Assembly (NCBI GenBank): GCA_017474385.1 | Contig: JAFVHU010000142.1 | Span: 1-41,513 of the forward strand | DNA length: 41,513 nucleotides | Reading direction: 5' to 3' | From: Afipia sp. | Lineage (GTDB): Bacteria > Pseudomonadota > Alphaproteobacteria > Rhizobiales > Xanthobacteraceae | In this document: positions 26,016-34,208 of the stretch, in pieces | How the letters are laid out: each line of letters begins with the position of its first letter | Numbering within the stretch: position 1 is the stretch's first letter | The notes under the pieces: generated by a model | The model's input: only the letters and a program-made list of their open reading frames with translations | What the model was told of the DNA's origin: nothing | Databases searched by the model: none | Position numbers and translations under genes: made by a program

Positions 26016-26175
26016 GGTCAGCCGCGTCCTCGGAACTCTTGCGCGGGCCCGTAGGCCGCAAATTGGGATATCTACCAGATGGGGTTATTTACAATGTGGC
26101 TGCGCTCTGGCACAGCTTTTCCTCACTCCGCTCTTCGCCAAAATGCGCGCGGGCGAACAGTTTGATGGAGATTCG

Positions 26176-26592
26176 GTGCGGATATCGGCCGCCGATCGCT
26201 TGACGCCGCAGTTCTTTCGGTTCCTGGCCGTCGGGGTTCTCAACACCCTGTTCGGCCAGGGCGTGTGTGCTGCGCTCTTCCTCGCGGGGCTGCATCCGCA
26301 AATTTCGCTGCTGCTCGCGACGATCAGCGGCATTCTATTCAATTTTCAGTCGATCGGCTGGCTCGTTTTCCGGGACAAGGGCTGTCTGCTGCCGTTCGTC
26401 GCGTGTTACGGCGTGACCTATGCAGTCAATGCGCTGGCGCTCGGCCTGCTCATTCGTGTTGGCCTTTCGCCCATCGTGGCGCAGTCGTGTCTGATCCTGC
26501 CCGTCGCTGTGCTGACATTTGTCTTGAGCCGCAAGTATGTTTTCGGGGCAGGGGACCGCGGCACCCGTTCGGATCACGCAGCTCGCGAGTGA
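26176..26592 (+). CDS. GtrA-family membrane protein
   Basis: GtrA proteins have four membrane helices and are thought to flip polyprenyl-phosphate sugars to the periplasm. The characteristic FFRFLAVGVLNTLFGQGV and the ending FVLSRKYVFG are present. The frame is open from ATG 26014, but that extension is not GtrA-like. GTG 26176 has GGAG 5 bases upstream and gives a normal 138-residue protein; ATG 26143 is a third choice. Paired with the divergent GtrB-like gene it would form the carrier-lipid part of a periplasmic decoration system. Confidence 0.82.
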   Translation: MRISAADRLTPQFFRFLAVGVLNTLFGQGVCAALFLAGLHPQISLLLATISGILFNFQSIGWLVFRDKGCLLPFVACYGVTYAVNALALGLLIRVGLSPIVAQSCLILPVAVLTFVLSRKYVFGAGDRGTRSDHAARE

Positions 26593-26600
26593 TGGAAGCT

Positions 26601-27536
26601 TCAGCGGCGTGCTGTTGATGCGACGACGCCGCGCACCTTATCGACAATCGCGCGAACTGATAGTCCAGCCTCCGCGAGCAGCGTGTCCCGATCTCCGGCT
26701 TTAGAAATTTTGCCGGCGGCTTCCGGAATGCCCAGTCCGACTACAGGTGGGCGGCCTGGCAGTGATGCCAATGATCCGGCGACCGCCGTGAATAAACCGC
26801 CGCGCAGAATATGTTCCTCCACGGTGACGATCGGGCGGCCGGTACTCGCAAGATCAGTAACACCCGTCTCATCGAGCGGCTTGAGGCAGGGGACGGTGAC
26901 GACCGCAGCCTCGATGAAGGATGCCGCCAGTTGCTTGGCAGCGTCGAGGCACAGTGACGCCACGGGTCCGCTGGTCATCAATGTCACGTCCTTACCCTGC
27001 CGAAGCACCGAGATTTTACGCAGGTCCGCGGGCTCGCTCTCGTGCAGCACCGGCTCACCGGCGCGGCTGAGCCGCAGATAGGACGGTTGCCCACTCGCAG
27101 CGATCAGCGTGGTGGCGAGCCGGACCTCGAGCGGATCGCACGGCGCGAATACTTCCATACCGGGCAGCGCCGACATCACGGCGACATCCTCGATCGCGTG
27201 ATGCGTGTAACCCTGACTGCCATAGGCGAAGCCGGCGCCGACCGCGACCACCTTGACGTCCGCGCCGTGATAGCAGACGTCGTTACGCAACTGCTCGAGG
27301 CAACGTAGCGTCGGAAAATTGCCGATCGAGTAGATAAAAACGGTCTTGCCGGTGAGCGCGAGGCCGGCCGCCATGCCGGCGAGGTTCTGCTCCGCGACTC
27401 CGACATTGATGTAACGATCTGGATGGTGCGTGGCGAATTGTTCGAGCACCGAATAGCCGAGATCGCCGCACAGCAGCCAGATATCAGGATTGCGATCGGC
27501 GAGTTCGGTCAGCGTCTTGATGAATGTGGTTCTCAC
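26601..27536 (-). CDS. Transketolase, C-terminal subunit
   Basis: A 311-residue half-transketolase covering the pyrimidine-binding and C-terminal domains. INVGVAEQNLAGMAAGLAL carries the catalytic Glu that activates thiamine diphosphate; GSQGYTHHAIEDVAVMSALP is also typical. It overlaps the N-terminal subunit by 4 bases and both should form one enzyme moving two-carbon ketol units. Housekeeping transketolase is a single chain of about 660 residues, so this split pair inside a sugar cluster probably serves a dedicated biosynthetic step, possibly building a branched or chain-extended sugar. Confidence 0.9.
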   Translation of the reverse strand: MRTTFIKTLTELADRNPDIWLLCGDLGYSVLEQFATHHPDRYINVGVAEQNLAGMAAGLALTGKTVFIYSIGNFPTLRCLEQLRNDVCYHGADVKVVAVGAGFAYGSQGYTHHAIEDVAVMSALPGMEVFAPCDPLEVRLATTLIAASGQPSYLRLSRAGEPVLHESEPADLRKISVLRQGKDVTLMTSGPVASLCLDAAKQLAASFIEAAVVTVPCLKPLDETGVTDLASTGRPIVTVEEHILRGGLFTAVAGSLASLPGRPPVVGLGIPEAAGKISKAGDRDTLLAEAGLSVRAIVDKVRGVVASTARR

Positions 27537-28345
27537 AGCTTGAGCTCCGCGAGTGCCTGCTGGAGCTGCTCATCGCTCGGCGACTTGTAGTGCCATTCGA
27601 GCTTGTCTTCCATGTAGCTCACGCCTTTGCCCTTGATGGTATGCGCGATCACCACGGTGGGCTGTCCGAGCTTGGCGGGCTCGGCGAACGTGCGCGACAA
27701 CGCGTCGACGTCGTGTCCATCAACCTCGACAACGTTCCAGCGGAAGGCGCGCCACTTGTCGGCGAAAGGCTCGAGCTCCAGCACCTCCGATACTCGGCCG
27801 AAGCTTTGTATTTTGTTGAAGTCCACGATCGCGACAAGATTGTCGAGTTTGTGGTGTGGGGCGAACAGGATTGCTTCCCAGTTCGAGCCTTCGTCGCACT
27901 CGCCATCGCTGAGAAGGCAGAACACGCGCGCACCGGACGCTTGCGCGCGCACGCCGAGGGCTATGCCAACTGCGATTGGCAGTCCATGGCCCAGCGAACC
28001 GGTGGACACCTCGACGCCCGGCACTCCATGGCTGACATGACCCGTGAGGCGCGAGCCACTTTCACAATAGCTTTCAAGCTCTGTGATCGGGAAAAAGCCG
28101 CGCTCGGCGAGCGTCGCATAGAGGATGGCAGCGGCGTGACCCTTGCTTAGAATAAAGCGATCACGAGTCGGATCACTCGGTCGCAACGGATCGATCCGCA
28201 TCGTTTGCGTATAAAGCGTTGCGAGAATGTCGGCCATCGACAGACAGCTGCCGATGTGAGACGCCTTGGCGCGAAATACCATGCGTAAGGCATGTGCGCG
28301 GATGCGCGCGGCGAAATCCCGCGTATTAATTGCGTTTGGAAGCAT
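27533..28345 (-). CDS. Transketolase, N-terminal subunit
   Basis: The thiamine diphosphate pyrophosphate-binding half, about 270 residues. SKGHAAAILYATLAERG, STGSLGHGLPIAVGIALG and the ThDP motif SDGECDEGSNWEA followed by VDFNK are all present, so metal and cofactor ligands look intact. The frame opens at 28375; ATG 28345 matches related N-termini and overlaps the upstream SDR gene by 20 bases. Operon order on this strand is SDR, N-subunit, C-subunit, which suggests the SDR acts on the same intermediate. Confidence 0.9.
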   Translation of the reverse strand: MLPNAINTRDFAARIRAHALRMVFRAKASHIGSCLSMADILATLYTQTMRIDPLRPSDPTRDRFILSKGHAAAILYATLAERGFFPITELESYCESGSRLTGHVSHGVPGVEVSTGSLGHGLPIAVGIALGVRAQASGARVFCLLSDGECDEGSNWEAILFAPHHKLDNLVAIVDFNKIQSFGRVSEVLELEPFADKWRAFRWNVVEVDGHDVDALSRTFAEPAKLGQPTVVIAHTIKGKGVSYMEDKLEWHYKSPSDEQLQQALAELKL

Positions 28346-29240
28346 GGTGCCAGGCGATTGTTTCACGGAGCCCATCTTCGATGTTGATGCGGGGTTTCCA
28401 GCCGAGTTCGGTCAGCCGTGCGACATCCGCTTGAAGGACCATTACTTGATCCGGACGATAGGGAATGTCGCCAAACCCCAAAACCGCGTCAGGATTAATC
28501 AAGTCGCGAAGCCGGGTCAACGTATCGCGCAGCGTGGGACCGTCGGGATGACCGACATTGAAATATCCGCTCGCCCGCGCATCGGTAAGCGCGATGCGGA
28601 AGGCGGCAGCAGCGTCGCGCGCATGCAGGAATCCCCAGCGCTGTTCACAGTCGGTGAGCGACATTCGCTCGCCCTTTGCCACGGTCTTGATGAAGTTCGG
28701 GATCAGCCAATATTCGTGATCCCTTGGACCGTAAGTCGAGAAAATACGCAGCCACGCAAAGCGCATGCTCGCCTCGGCGGCGATCTGCTCGCACATGGAG
28801 CCGGCGGCCAGCTTGGCTTTCCCATAAAGTGTGGTGGGGAGGGTGGTATCGTCAGGTGCAATCGGCCTATTGAGCGGACCATATTCGGCCTGTGAACCAG
28901 CGCCCACAAAAGTTGCAACCTTTAGTTCAGCGCACAGCGCAGCCAATTCCGCTGCGTCCCAGACATTGCGGCCCTGCAGAGGGCTGTTGCGATCCATGTT
29001 GCCGACGCCGCGCCAGGCCATATGAGCGACGGCATCAGGCGCGAACGCTTTGAGACGATCGCGCAGCGCCGTCACGTCATCGAGGGATCCAGCGATGGGG
29101 GTAATGCGGTCGATCGCATCCGCTAGCCGCCAGGGTGTGTCGCCACGAACCAAAACGGCTACGTCGTGGCCCTGCTCGAGCAGATCAGCAACGAGATAGG
29201 ACCCCAGAAATCCGCTCGCACCGGTCACAAGGATACGCAT
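28326..29240 (-). CDS. NAD-dependent epimerase/dehydratase (SDR), nucleotide-sugar type
   Basis: Extended SDR of 304 residues. The nucleotide loop VTGASGFLGSYL is at 5-16, and the Tyr/Lys pair lies in TTLYGKAKLAAGSM at about 136-149. A substrate-side RIFSTYGPRDHEYWLIP and a C-terminal TELGWKPRINIEDGLRETI are typical of nucleotide-sugar reductases and epimerases. The family includes CDP-paratose/abequose synthases and 4-ketoreductases. Given rfbF, rfbG and the transketolase, a reductase acting on a CDP-4-keto sugar is plausible but inferred. First gene of the minus-strand trio with the transketolase halves. Confidence 0.85.
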   Translation of the reverse strand: MRILVTGASGFLGSYLVADLLEQGHDVAVLVRGDTPWRLADAIDRITPIAGSLDDVTALRDRLKAFAPDAVAHMAWRGVGNMDRNSPLQGRNVWDAAELAALCAELKVATFVGAGSQAEYGPLNRPIAPDDTTLPTTLYGKAKLAAGSMCEQIAAEASMRFAWLRIFSTYGPRDHEYWLIPNFIKTVAKGERMSLTDCEQRWGFLHARDAAAAFRIALTDARASGYFNVGHPDGPTLRDTLTRLRDLINPDAVLGFGDIPYRPDQVMVLQADVARLTELGWKPRINIEDGLRETIAWHHASKRN

Positions 29241-29552
29241 GGGAATCGTCTAAAGCTACGATGCCGGTTCGTCAACGCCTTGATCCGGCGTCAACCGCCC
29301 CGGCGTTACTCGGCGCTTTTTCCTGCATCGTTCCACGCCGATGAAGGGTTTGCACGCGGCCATTTGCAGAATATAAAGCGGCGTCGCTATATCCGGCCCA
29401 ACCGGACAGTACCGACAGCAATGTTCCAAGGGATCAGCACACCGCATCGGCGCGCCATTCATGGTCGCCCAATCCGCCGCCGCACTGGATTATCTCTGCC
29501 GCACGCAGGTATGGAAGCGCGGCTTCAGTGAATGATAGAGGACGTTTTGACA
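29241..29552. other. Divergent intergenic region, 312 bases
   Basis: This gap lies between the minus-strand SDR operon and the plus-strand sulfotransferase-like gene, so promoters for both must be here or overlap it. Short open frames exist but none has a ribosome-binding site or recognisable product. I saw no clear sigma-70 pair, tRNA or repeat. Confidence 0.5.
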
Positions 29553-30500
29553 ATGAGCGATTTCAGATTGGCCATGATCTCGGCGGGCTTCGAGCACGGC
29601 GGAAACGTCACCCACCGTCATTTCGATGGTCATCCCGATATCCTCGTCTATCCGTTTGAATCGCAGTTAGGTAATCGCAATTTTAACGATTTCCTCGCGT
29701 CGGTGGAGCGTGTCCAATACCGCTATCCCGAGTTTCCGGAAGGTCTGACCGCGGCCGAACTTTACGAACAGATCATCGACGAAGAGATGAAGACCTTTCT
29801 GCGCAAGCGCAACGGTTCCAAGTTCAAGGATGCCGACTGCGTGCTTGACGAAAAGAAAAGGCTTGCGGAATTTGTCCGTCTCCTTGGCGAACCGCCGTTT
29901 CGCCGCAGGCAGGTGATTGAAGCCTTCTTCCGATCGACCTTCACCGCTTGGGAGAACTATTACACCAGGCCGCGAGCTGACATGGTCTATATGGGTTATT
30001 CGCCGGCGATCGGCATCGATGCCGATCGGATGGTCCGCGACTTTCCGAACATCCGCATTCTGCACATCGTGCGCAATCCGTTCTCAGCCTATCGCGACAC
30101 GAAGCGCCGTCCGTTCCCGCAGCCGCTGACGAAGTATCTCATCACCTGGAACGTCTACCACTCGACCGTGGAGATGTTCGCGAAGATGTATCCGCAAAAC
30201 GTGCGTGTGTTCCGCTACGAGGATCTCGTCGAAGACAAGACCAAGTTCATGACCGACGCAGCCGCGTTCATCGGCGTTCCGTTTGCTGAAACCATGCTCT
30301 ATCCGAGCTGGAATGCCGCCGAGATTAAGGATGCCATTGCGCCCTGGGGAACGGTTCTCAAGAGCACCAAGCAGTACAACGAGGACGTCATCAAGGAATT
30401 GTCGAACGAGGAGCGCGAGCAGATCGCCCAAGGCACAGCAGCCCTCGCGCGTCATTTCGGCTACGACCGGATCGACTACCTGAGCTCTCTTTATAAATAA
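29553..30500 (+). CDS. Sulfotransferase-family protein
   Basis: About 315 residues. The PAPS 3'-phosphate motif is clear: IRILHIVRNPFSAYRDTKR with the conserved Arg and Ser, and VRVFRYEDLVEDKTKFM matches the YEDL segment of sulfotransferases. The N-terminal 5'-phosphosulfate loop is unusual: where the family has PRSGTT this protein has FEHGGNVTHRHFDGHPDI, so the key Lys/Arg-Ser-Gly-Thr-Thr pattern is gone. It may use another donor or have an altered site. Start ATG 29553 has AGAGGA 9 bases upstream; ATG 29532 is upstream in frame. It overlaps the next gene by one base, so it works with the kinase. Confidence 0.8.
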   Translation: MSDFRLAMISAGFEHGGNVTHRHFDGHPDILVYPFESQLGNRNFNDFLASVERVQYRYPEFPEGLTAAELYEQIIDEEMKTFLRKRNGSKFKDADCVLDEKKRLAEFVRLLGEPPFRRRQVIEAFFRSTFTAWENYYTRPRADMVYMGYSPAIGIDADRMVRDFPNIRILHIVRNPFSAYRDTKRRPFPQPLTKYLITWNVYHSTVEMFAKMYPQNVRVFRYEDLVEDKTKFMTDAAAFIGVPFAETMLYPSWNAAEIKDAIAPWGTVLKSTKQYNEDVIKELSNEEREQIAQGTAALARHFGYDRIDYLSSLYK

Positions 30501-31399
30501 TGCTGAGCAAGCTTGAATTTTTCGAGTCAAATACCGGCCAGCCGGAAAGGCCGGTCGAGCACAACGCGCTGCAAATTGCGATTGAGAAACATCTTCACGC
30601 CTTCGGCGGCACGGGCAGGATAGAGCCAGCCACTGAGGGAACGCTGGGTGTCTGCTTCCATGCAGACATCGCGGGCACGCGCCGCTTTGTGAAGACTCAT
30701 ATGTCAGCTGCGCAGGCCCGCGCCAACCTCACCAAAGAAGCCGACATCCTGCTTCGACTCTATGGCGATGCGGTGATCATCGACCGCTTCGAGGTGCAAG
30801 CGGCCGATGGGACAAACCGGCTCTGCCTCGTCATGGCGGAACTCGCCCCACTGCGAGCGCCGATGAATGCCGATGAAGCAGAGGAACTGGCACGAGGCAA
30901 CATCGAACGATTGACGGGCTACCGGCCGGCGAGTCTCGCGCCGTCGTGGGATTTTGAACGTTATATCGCATGCGGGCTGCGCGCCGTTGTACTGCTTTCG
31001 GATGCTGGGTTGCTAGAGAATTATGTAGGCGCCGAGCTGAACCAGATACTGGTGGGGCTCAGCTACAAACTCGGCGCGCTACCGCGTGCACTATGTCATG
31101 GCGATTTCGGGCCGAAGAACATCATGAGGGATGGGGCACGGCCGATTGCTATCGATTGGGAGGACGCCTTTTGGGGGGTAGCGGGTTATGACTATTTGTA
31201 CTGGCTGACCTTCATGGATAATCGGCCATTTCTGCACAGTGCAGCATTTGGGCGGACCGGGCTTCATCGCGACGATGAACGCGCGATCCTCGCGCTCGTC
31301 GTGCTGTTGAAATCTTTCCTCGCGTTCCGCTCTGGCGCTTACCTGCGCCACGCTGTTTCGATCAATGCGCGCACTGCCGAGGTCCTCGACCTGCCTTAA
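30500..31399 (+). CDS. APH-family phosphotransferase
   Basis: A 299-residue small-molecule kinase of the aminoglycoside phosphotransferase/choline kinase fold. Lys65 (RRFVKTHM) is the likely ATP lysine; the catalytic loop is CHGDFGPKN with Asp202 and Asn207, and the metal motif is IDWEDAF at 218-224. The ATG shares one base with the sulfotransferase stop. Substrate is unknown: a free sugar or a phosphoglycan group are both possible. In this setting it may supply a sugar phosphate or decorate the glycan together with the sulfotransferase-like protein. Confidence 0.85.
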   Translation: MLSKLEFFESNTGQPERPVEHNALQIAIEKHLHAFGGTGRIEPATEGTLGVCFHADIAGTRRFVKTHMSAAQARANLTKEADILLRLYGDAVIIDRFEVQAADGTNRLCLVMAELAPLRAPMNADEAEELARGNIERLTGYRPASLAPSWDFERYIACGLRAVVLLSDAGLLENYVGAELNQILVGLSYKLGALPRALCHGDFGPKNIMRDGARPIAIDWEDAFWGVAGYDYLYWLTFMDNRPFLHSAAFGRTGLHRDDERAILALVVLLKSFLAFRSGAYLRHAVSINARTAEVLDLP

Positions 31400-31534
31400 G
31401 AAGGTCCACCGCCGTCACGGCAACCCGTGTCAAGAACATACGCCGGGTCTAGACCGACGAGACCGTCCGCATATGTTGGCGCTAGCACCGGAATCCACGA
31501 GATCAATCGACGCGCATTTGCTTGATTAAACGGA

Positions 31535-32305
31535 TCACCAGCTTTTCCACTTTGCCCGACCACTCGCCCATTCATCCTCGAGGAAAGTCTTGTCGCGGAT
31601 GGTGTCCATCGGGTGCCAGAAGCCGTGATGAGTGAAGGCGCGAAGCTGGTCATGGTTCGCGAGCGCTTCCATCGGTTCGCGCTCCCAAACGGTTTCATCG
31701 CCTTTGATTAGATCGCCGACCGAGGGGGACAAGAGAAAGAACCCGCCATTGATCCAGCCGCCATCGTCGTCGGGTTTTTCCTTGAAGGATGCGACTTTGT
31801 CCCCCTCGATCGCAATCGCGCCAAACCGCTTCGCAGGCCGCACCGCAGTGACTGTCGCCTTGCGGCCGTGGGCGCGGTGAAATGCGAGCTGGTCGGCGAG
31901 ATTTATGTCAGCGACACCATCGCCATAGGTCAGTGCGAAGACCTCTTCGTCACGCAGATAAGGCATCACCCGTTTCAGCCGGCCGCCCGTCATGGTTTCT
32001 TCGCCGGTGTCGACAAGCGTAACGCGCCACGGCTCCGCGGTTTCACGGTGCACTTCCATGCGGTTTTCGGCCATATGGAAAGTGACGTCAGACATATGAA
32101 GGAAATAATTGGCGAAGTATTCCTTGATGACATAGCCCTTGTAGCCGAGACAAACGATGAAGTCGGTCAGCCCATAGTGGCTGTAGATTTTCATGATGTG
32201 CCAGAGAATCGGCCGGCCACCGATTTCTACCATCGGCTTCGGTTTCACCGTGGTTTCTTCGGCCAAACGTGTACCGAGACCACCTGCGAGTATAACGACT
32301 TTCAT
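31535..32305 (-). CDS. rfbF: Glucose-1-phosphate cytidylyltransferase
   Basis: RfbF joins CTP and glucose 1-phosphate to give CDP-glucose, the substrate of the rfbG product. The protein is 256 residues, the normal length. It begins with the nucleotidyltransferase signature LAGGLGTRLAEET followed by KPKPMVEIGGRPILWHIM, and has LTYGDGVADIN with the metal aspartate and GGWINGGFFLLSP. It is transcribed alone on the minus strand, far from rfbG (14959-16059), instead of in the usual rfbF-rfbG operon. The region between it and the upstream convergent kinase gene holds no clear terminator. Confidence 0.96.
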   Translation of the reverse strand: MKVVILAGGLGTRLAEETTVKPKPMVEIGGRPILWHIMKIYSHYGLTDFIVCLGYKGYVIKEYFANYFLHMSDVTFHMAENRMEVHRETAEPWRVTLVDTGEETMTGGRLKRVMPYLRDEEVFALTYGDGVADINLADQLAFHRAHGRKATVTAVRPAKRFGAIAIEGDKVASFKEKPDDDGGWINGGFFLLSPSVGDLIKGDETVWEREPMEALANHDQLRAFTHHGFWHPMDTIRDKTFLEDEWASGRAKWKSW

Positions 32306-32524
32306 GGGAACAATACGCCGAATGGAATATATAGAAGCCCGTTTGCAGGTCGGTTTAGAGGGCCGCAGCTAGCTTGGCAAGGCCGCCTGACAAGGGACTG
32401 CGTAACGTTCGCGTATACCCTGTTAGGTCTCGCGGTATTGTTCGGCCAGCGTCGACGGGATCGCGGAGCGCATAAATTGCGCCATTCTGCTGAAGAGGAT
32501 TTATCGACGCATCTCAGTCAGGCC

Positions 32525-34015
32525 TCAGTGTAAACATCCCTGTGGCACGATGAAACGATAGGGAAAGGTGAACTGCTTTCCAGTCCATGTTCGCTTGAGC
32601 GGAATAGTGACTCGGCTCTCGGCCGAATAAGTTTTCCCCGGCAGGAATCTCGCCATTCGCTCCTTGAATTCGGGATCGGTGTCCATCACGACGGCACCGC
32701 CCTTGCGAAGCTTGTTGTCGTCGTACCAGGTTGCGCCGGCGATTTCCCGGTAAGCGAGCGCGGTCACGTTACGTCCGGCTTCGATCCCGACTCCATAGGT
32801 GGTCTGCCGGCCGCCGACGAAATAGGCGGGTCCGCAGGTGTACTTGCTGTCCCAATCCTTGAGGATCAGACGCGCTGCTTCAGCGGTGGGCTCCTGCATC
32901 GCGCTGTGGCTTGCGAATGTCGTAAAGACCACGGCAACGGCGATGCCTGCGACGAGATAAAGTCCGGCGATGAAAGGCACCACGCTGCGCTTAACCCAGC
33001 TTTTGCCGCGTTCGCTCCATTCCATGAGTGGCGCGACGGCGAGGAACGTCAGCATGATGTAGGGCGCAGCGAACCGCGCCAGAAAGTTGAGCCCGGTGAT
33101 CATCACCAGGACAACGAGGGCGATGTGTGCAGACACCGTCGTGAAAAGCAGAAACCGGGACGCGGAAGATTGATCGGGCTCCGGGACGTGGATTTTCAGG
33201 AAGCCTTTCCACAGGCCGATCGCGATAATCAAATATCCAGGAATTGCGAAGGTGAGATAACCCGCGAGAAGCTCCGCAACACCGGCCAACCGTTGCGAGA
33301 GCGGATTTTGAAAGTCGAAATGGTCGAGGCCATATTCGAACGCAGCACTATGTCTCAGGACGGCGACGATGTGAGGAAGGATCAGCACCACGCCCGTGGC
33401 GATCGCAGCGTAAAAACCGGGACGCTTCAACACCTGCCGGCAGGCTGGCAAAAGCAGAATGCTGCTCGCCATTCCGAAGAACAGAACCACAGCATTGTAT
33501 TTTGTTAGCACGGCCACGGCCGACCAGAAGCCGAACGCAATCCAGTCACGCATGCGATTGGATTGGACCGCGCGAAGAAAGTGAAAGACAACAGCGGGCC
33601 ACGATGTGAGCTGAAGGATGTCGGCGTTGAGCGCAAAGGAGAGGGGCGCGAAGATCGTGTAGGACGATGTGCCGTACAGGAACGTGAAGAGCAGGGCGTT
33701 GTCGCGCGTCGTGGCCAGCCGAAGGGTGCGATAGAAATAAACCAGTCCGACCGCGATCAAGAGTTGTCCGGTCAGGATCATGACCGCGGCGGACGTGCCG
33801 AAGAGCCTGTCAACGATCCCGCCAATCCAGACCATCATCGGAGGATGAAATGGTGTGACGATCGGAAATTCGCGGCCCCACGCGATCAACTCGCGGGTAT
33901 CGTACATCGCGGTGGGAAAGACGATGATGGCGAGCAGCACCGGCAGCAGAAGCGCAAGCCCAAGAACGGCGAGCGCAGGGCCGCGCCGTAGGCGGGAATG
34001 ATCCTCACTGGGCAT
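32525..34015 (-). CDS. ArnT/PMT-like membrane glycosyltransferase (GT39/GT83)
   Basis: Polytopic GT-C protein of about 496 residues with roughly eleven hydrophobic helices and a soluble C-terminal periplasmic part. The first periplasmic loop has MYDTRELIAWGREFP and TPFHPPMMVW, the acidic and HPP motifs of PMT_2-type enzymes that use polyprenyl-phosphate sugars. ATG 34015 is chosen; the frame extends to 34102 but those residues are polar and not family-like. Together with the GtrA/GtrB-like pair it could attach a side sugar to LPS in the periplasm. It is divergent from two more genes of the same class. Confidence 0.85.
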   Translation of the reverse strand: MPSEDHSRLRRGPALAVLGLALLLPVLLAIIVFPTAMYDTRELIAWGREFPIVTPFHPPMMVWIGGIVDRLFGTSAAVMILTGQLLIAVGLVYFYRTLRLATTRDNALLFTFLYGTSSYTIFAPLSFALNADILQLTSWPAVVFHFLRAVQSNRMRDWIAFGFWSAVAVLTKYNAVVLFFGMASSILLLPACRQVLKRPGFYAAIATGVVLILPHIVAVLRHSAAFEYGLDHFDFQNPLSQRLAGVAELLAGYLTFAIPGYLIIAIGLWKGFLKIHVPEPDQSSASRFLLFTTVSAHIALVVLVMITGLNFLARFAAPYIMLTFLAVAPLMEWSERGKSWVKRSVVPFIAGLYLVAGIAVAVVFTTFASHSAMQEPTAEAARLILKDWDSKYTCGPAYFVGGRQTTYGVGIEAGRNVTALAYREIAGATWYDDNKLRKGGAVVMDTDPEFKERMARFLPGKTYSAESRVTIPLKRTWTGKQFTFPYRFIVPQGCLH

Positions 34016-34208
34016 GACGTTAGTGTGCCTCGATGCCGTATAGATTCGCGGTCGGTCGCGGAGATAAATATAGCAATCAAAGCCGCGTGTCGGGCCTCCC
34101 AAGCCCGGACAACTCAGAAGTTCTGCGCGTATTGACCCTCACGGGAATAGTCGGATACGGCTAGGGGCCGCGGCTGAACGCCGCCGCAGCAGGTGAGATG
34201 ACGCCGCC

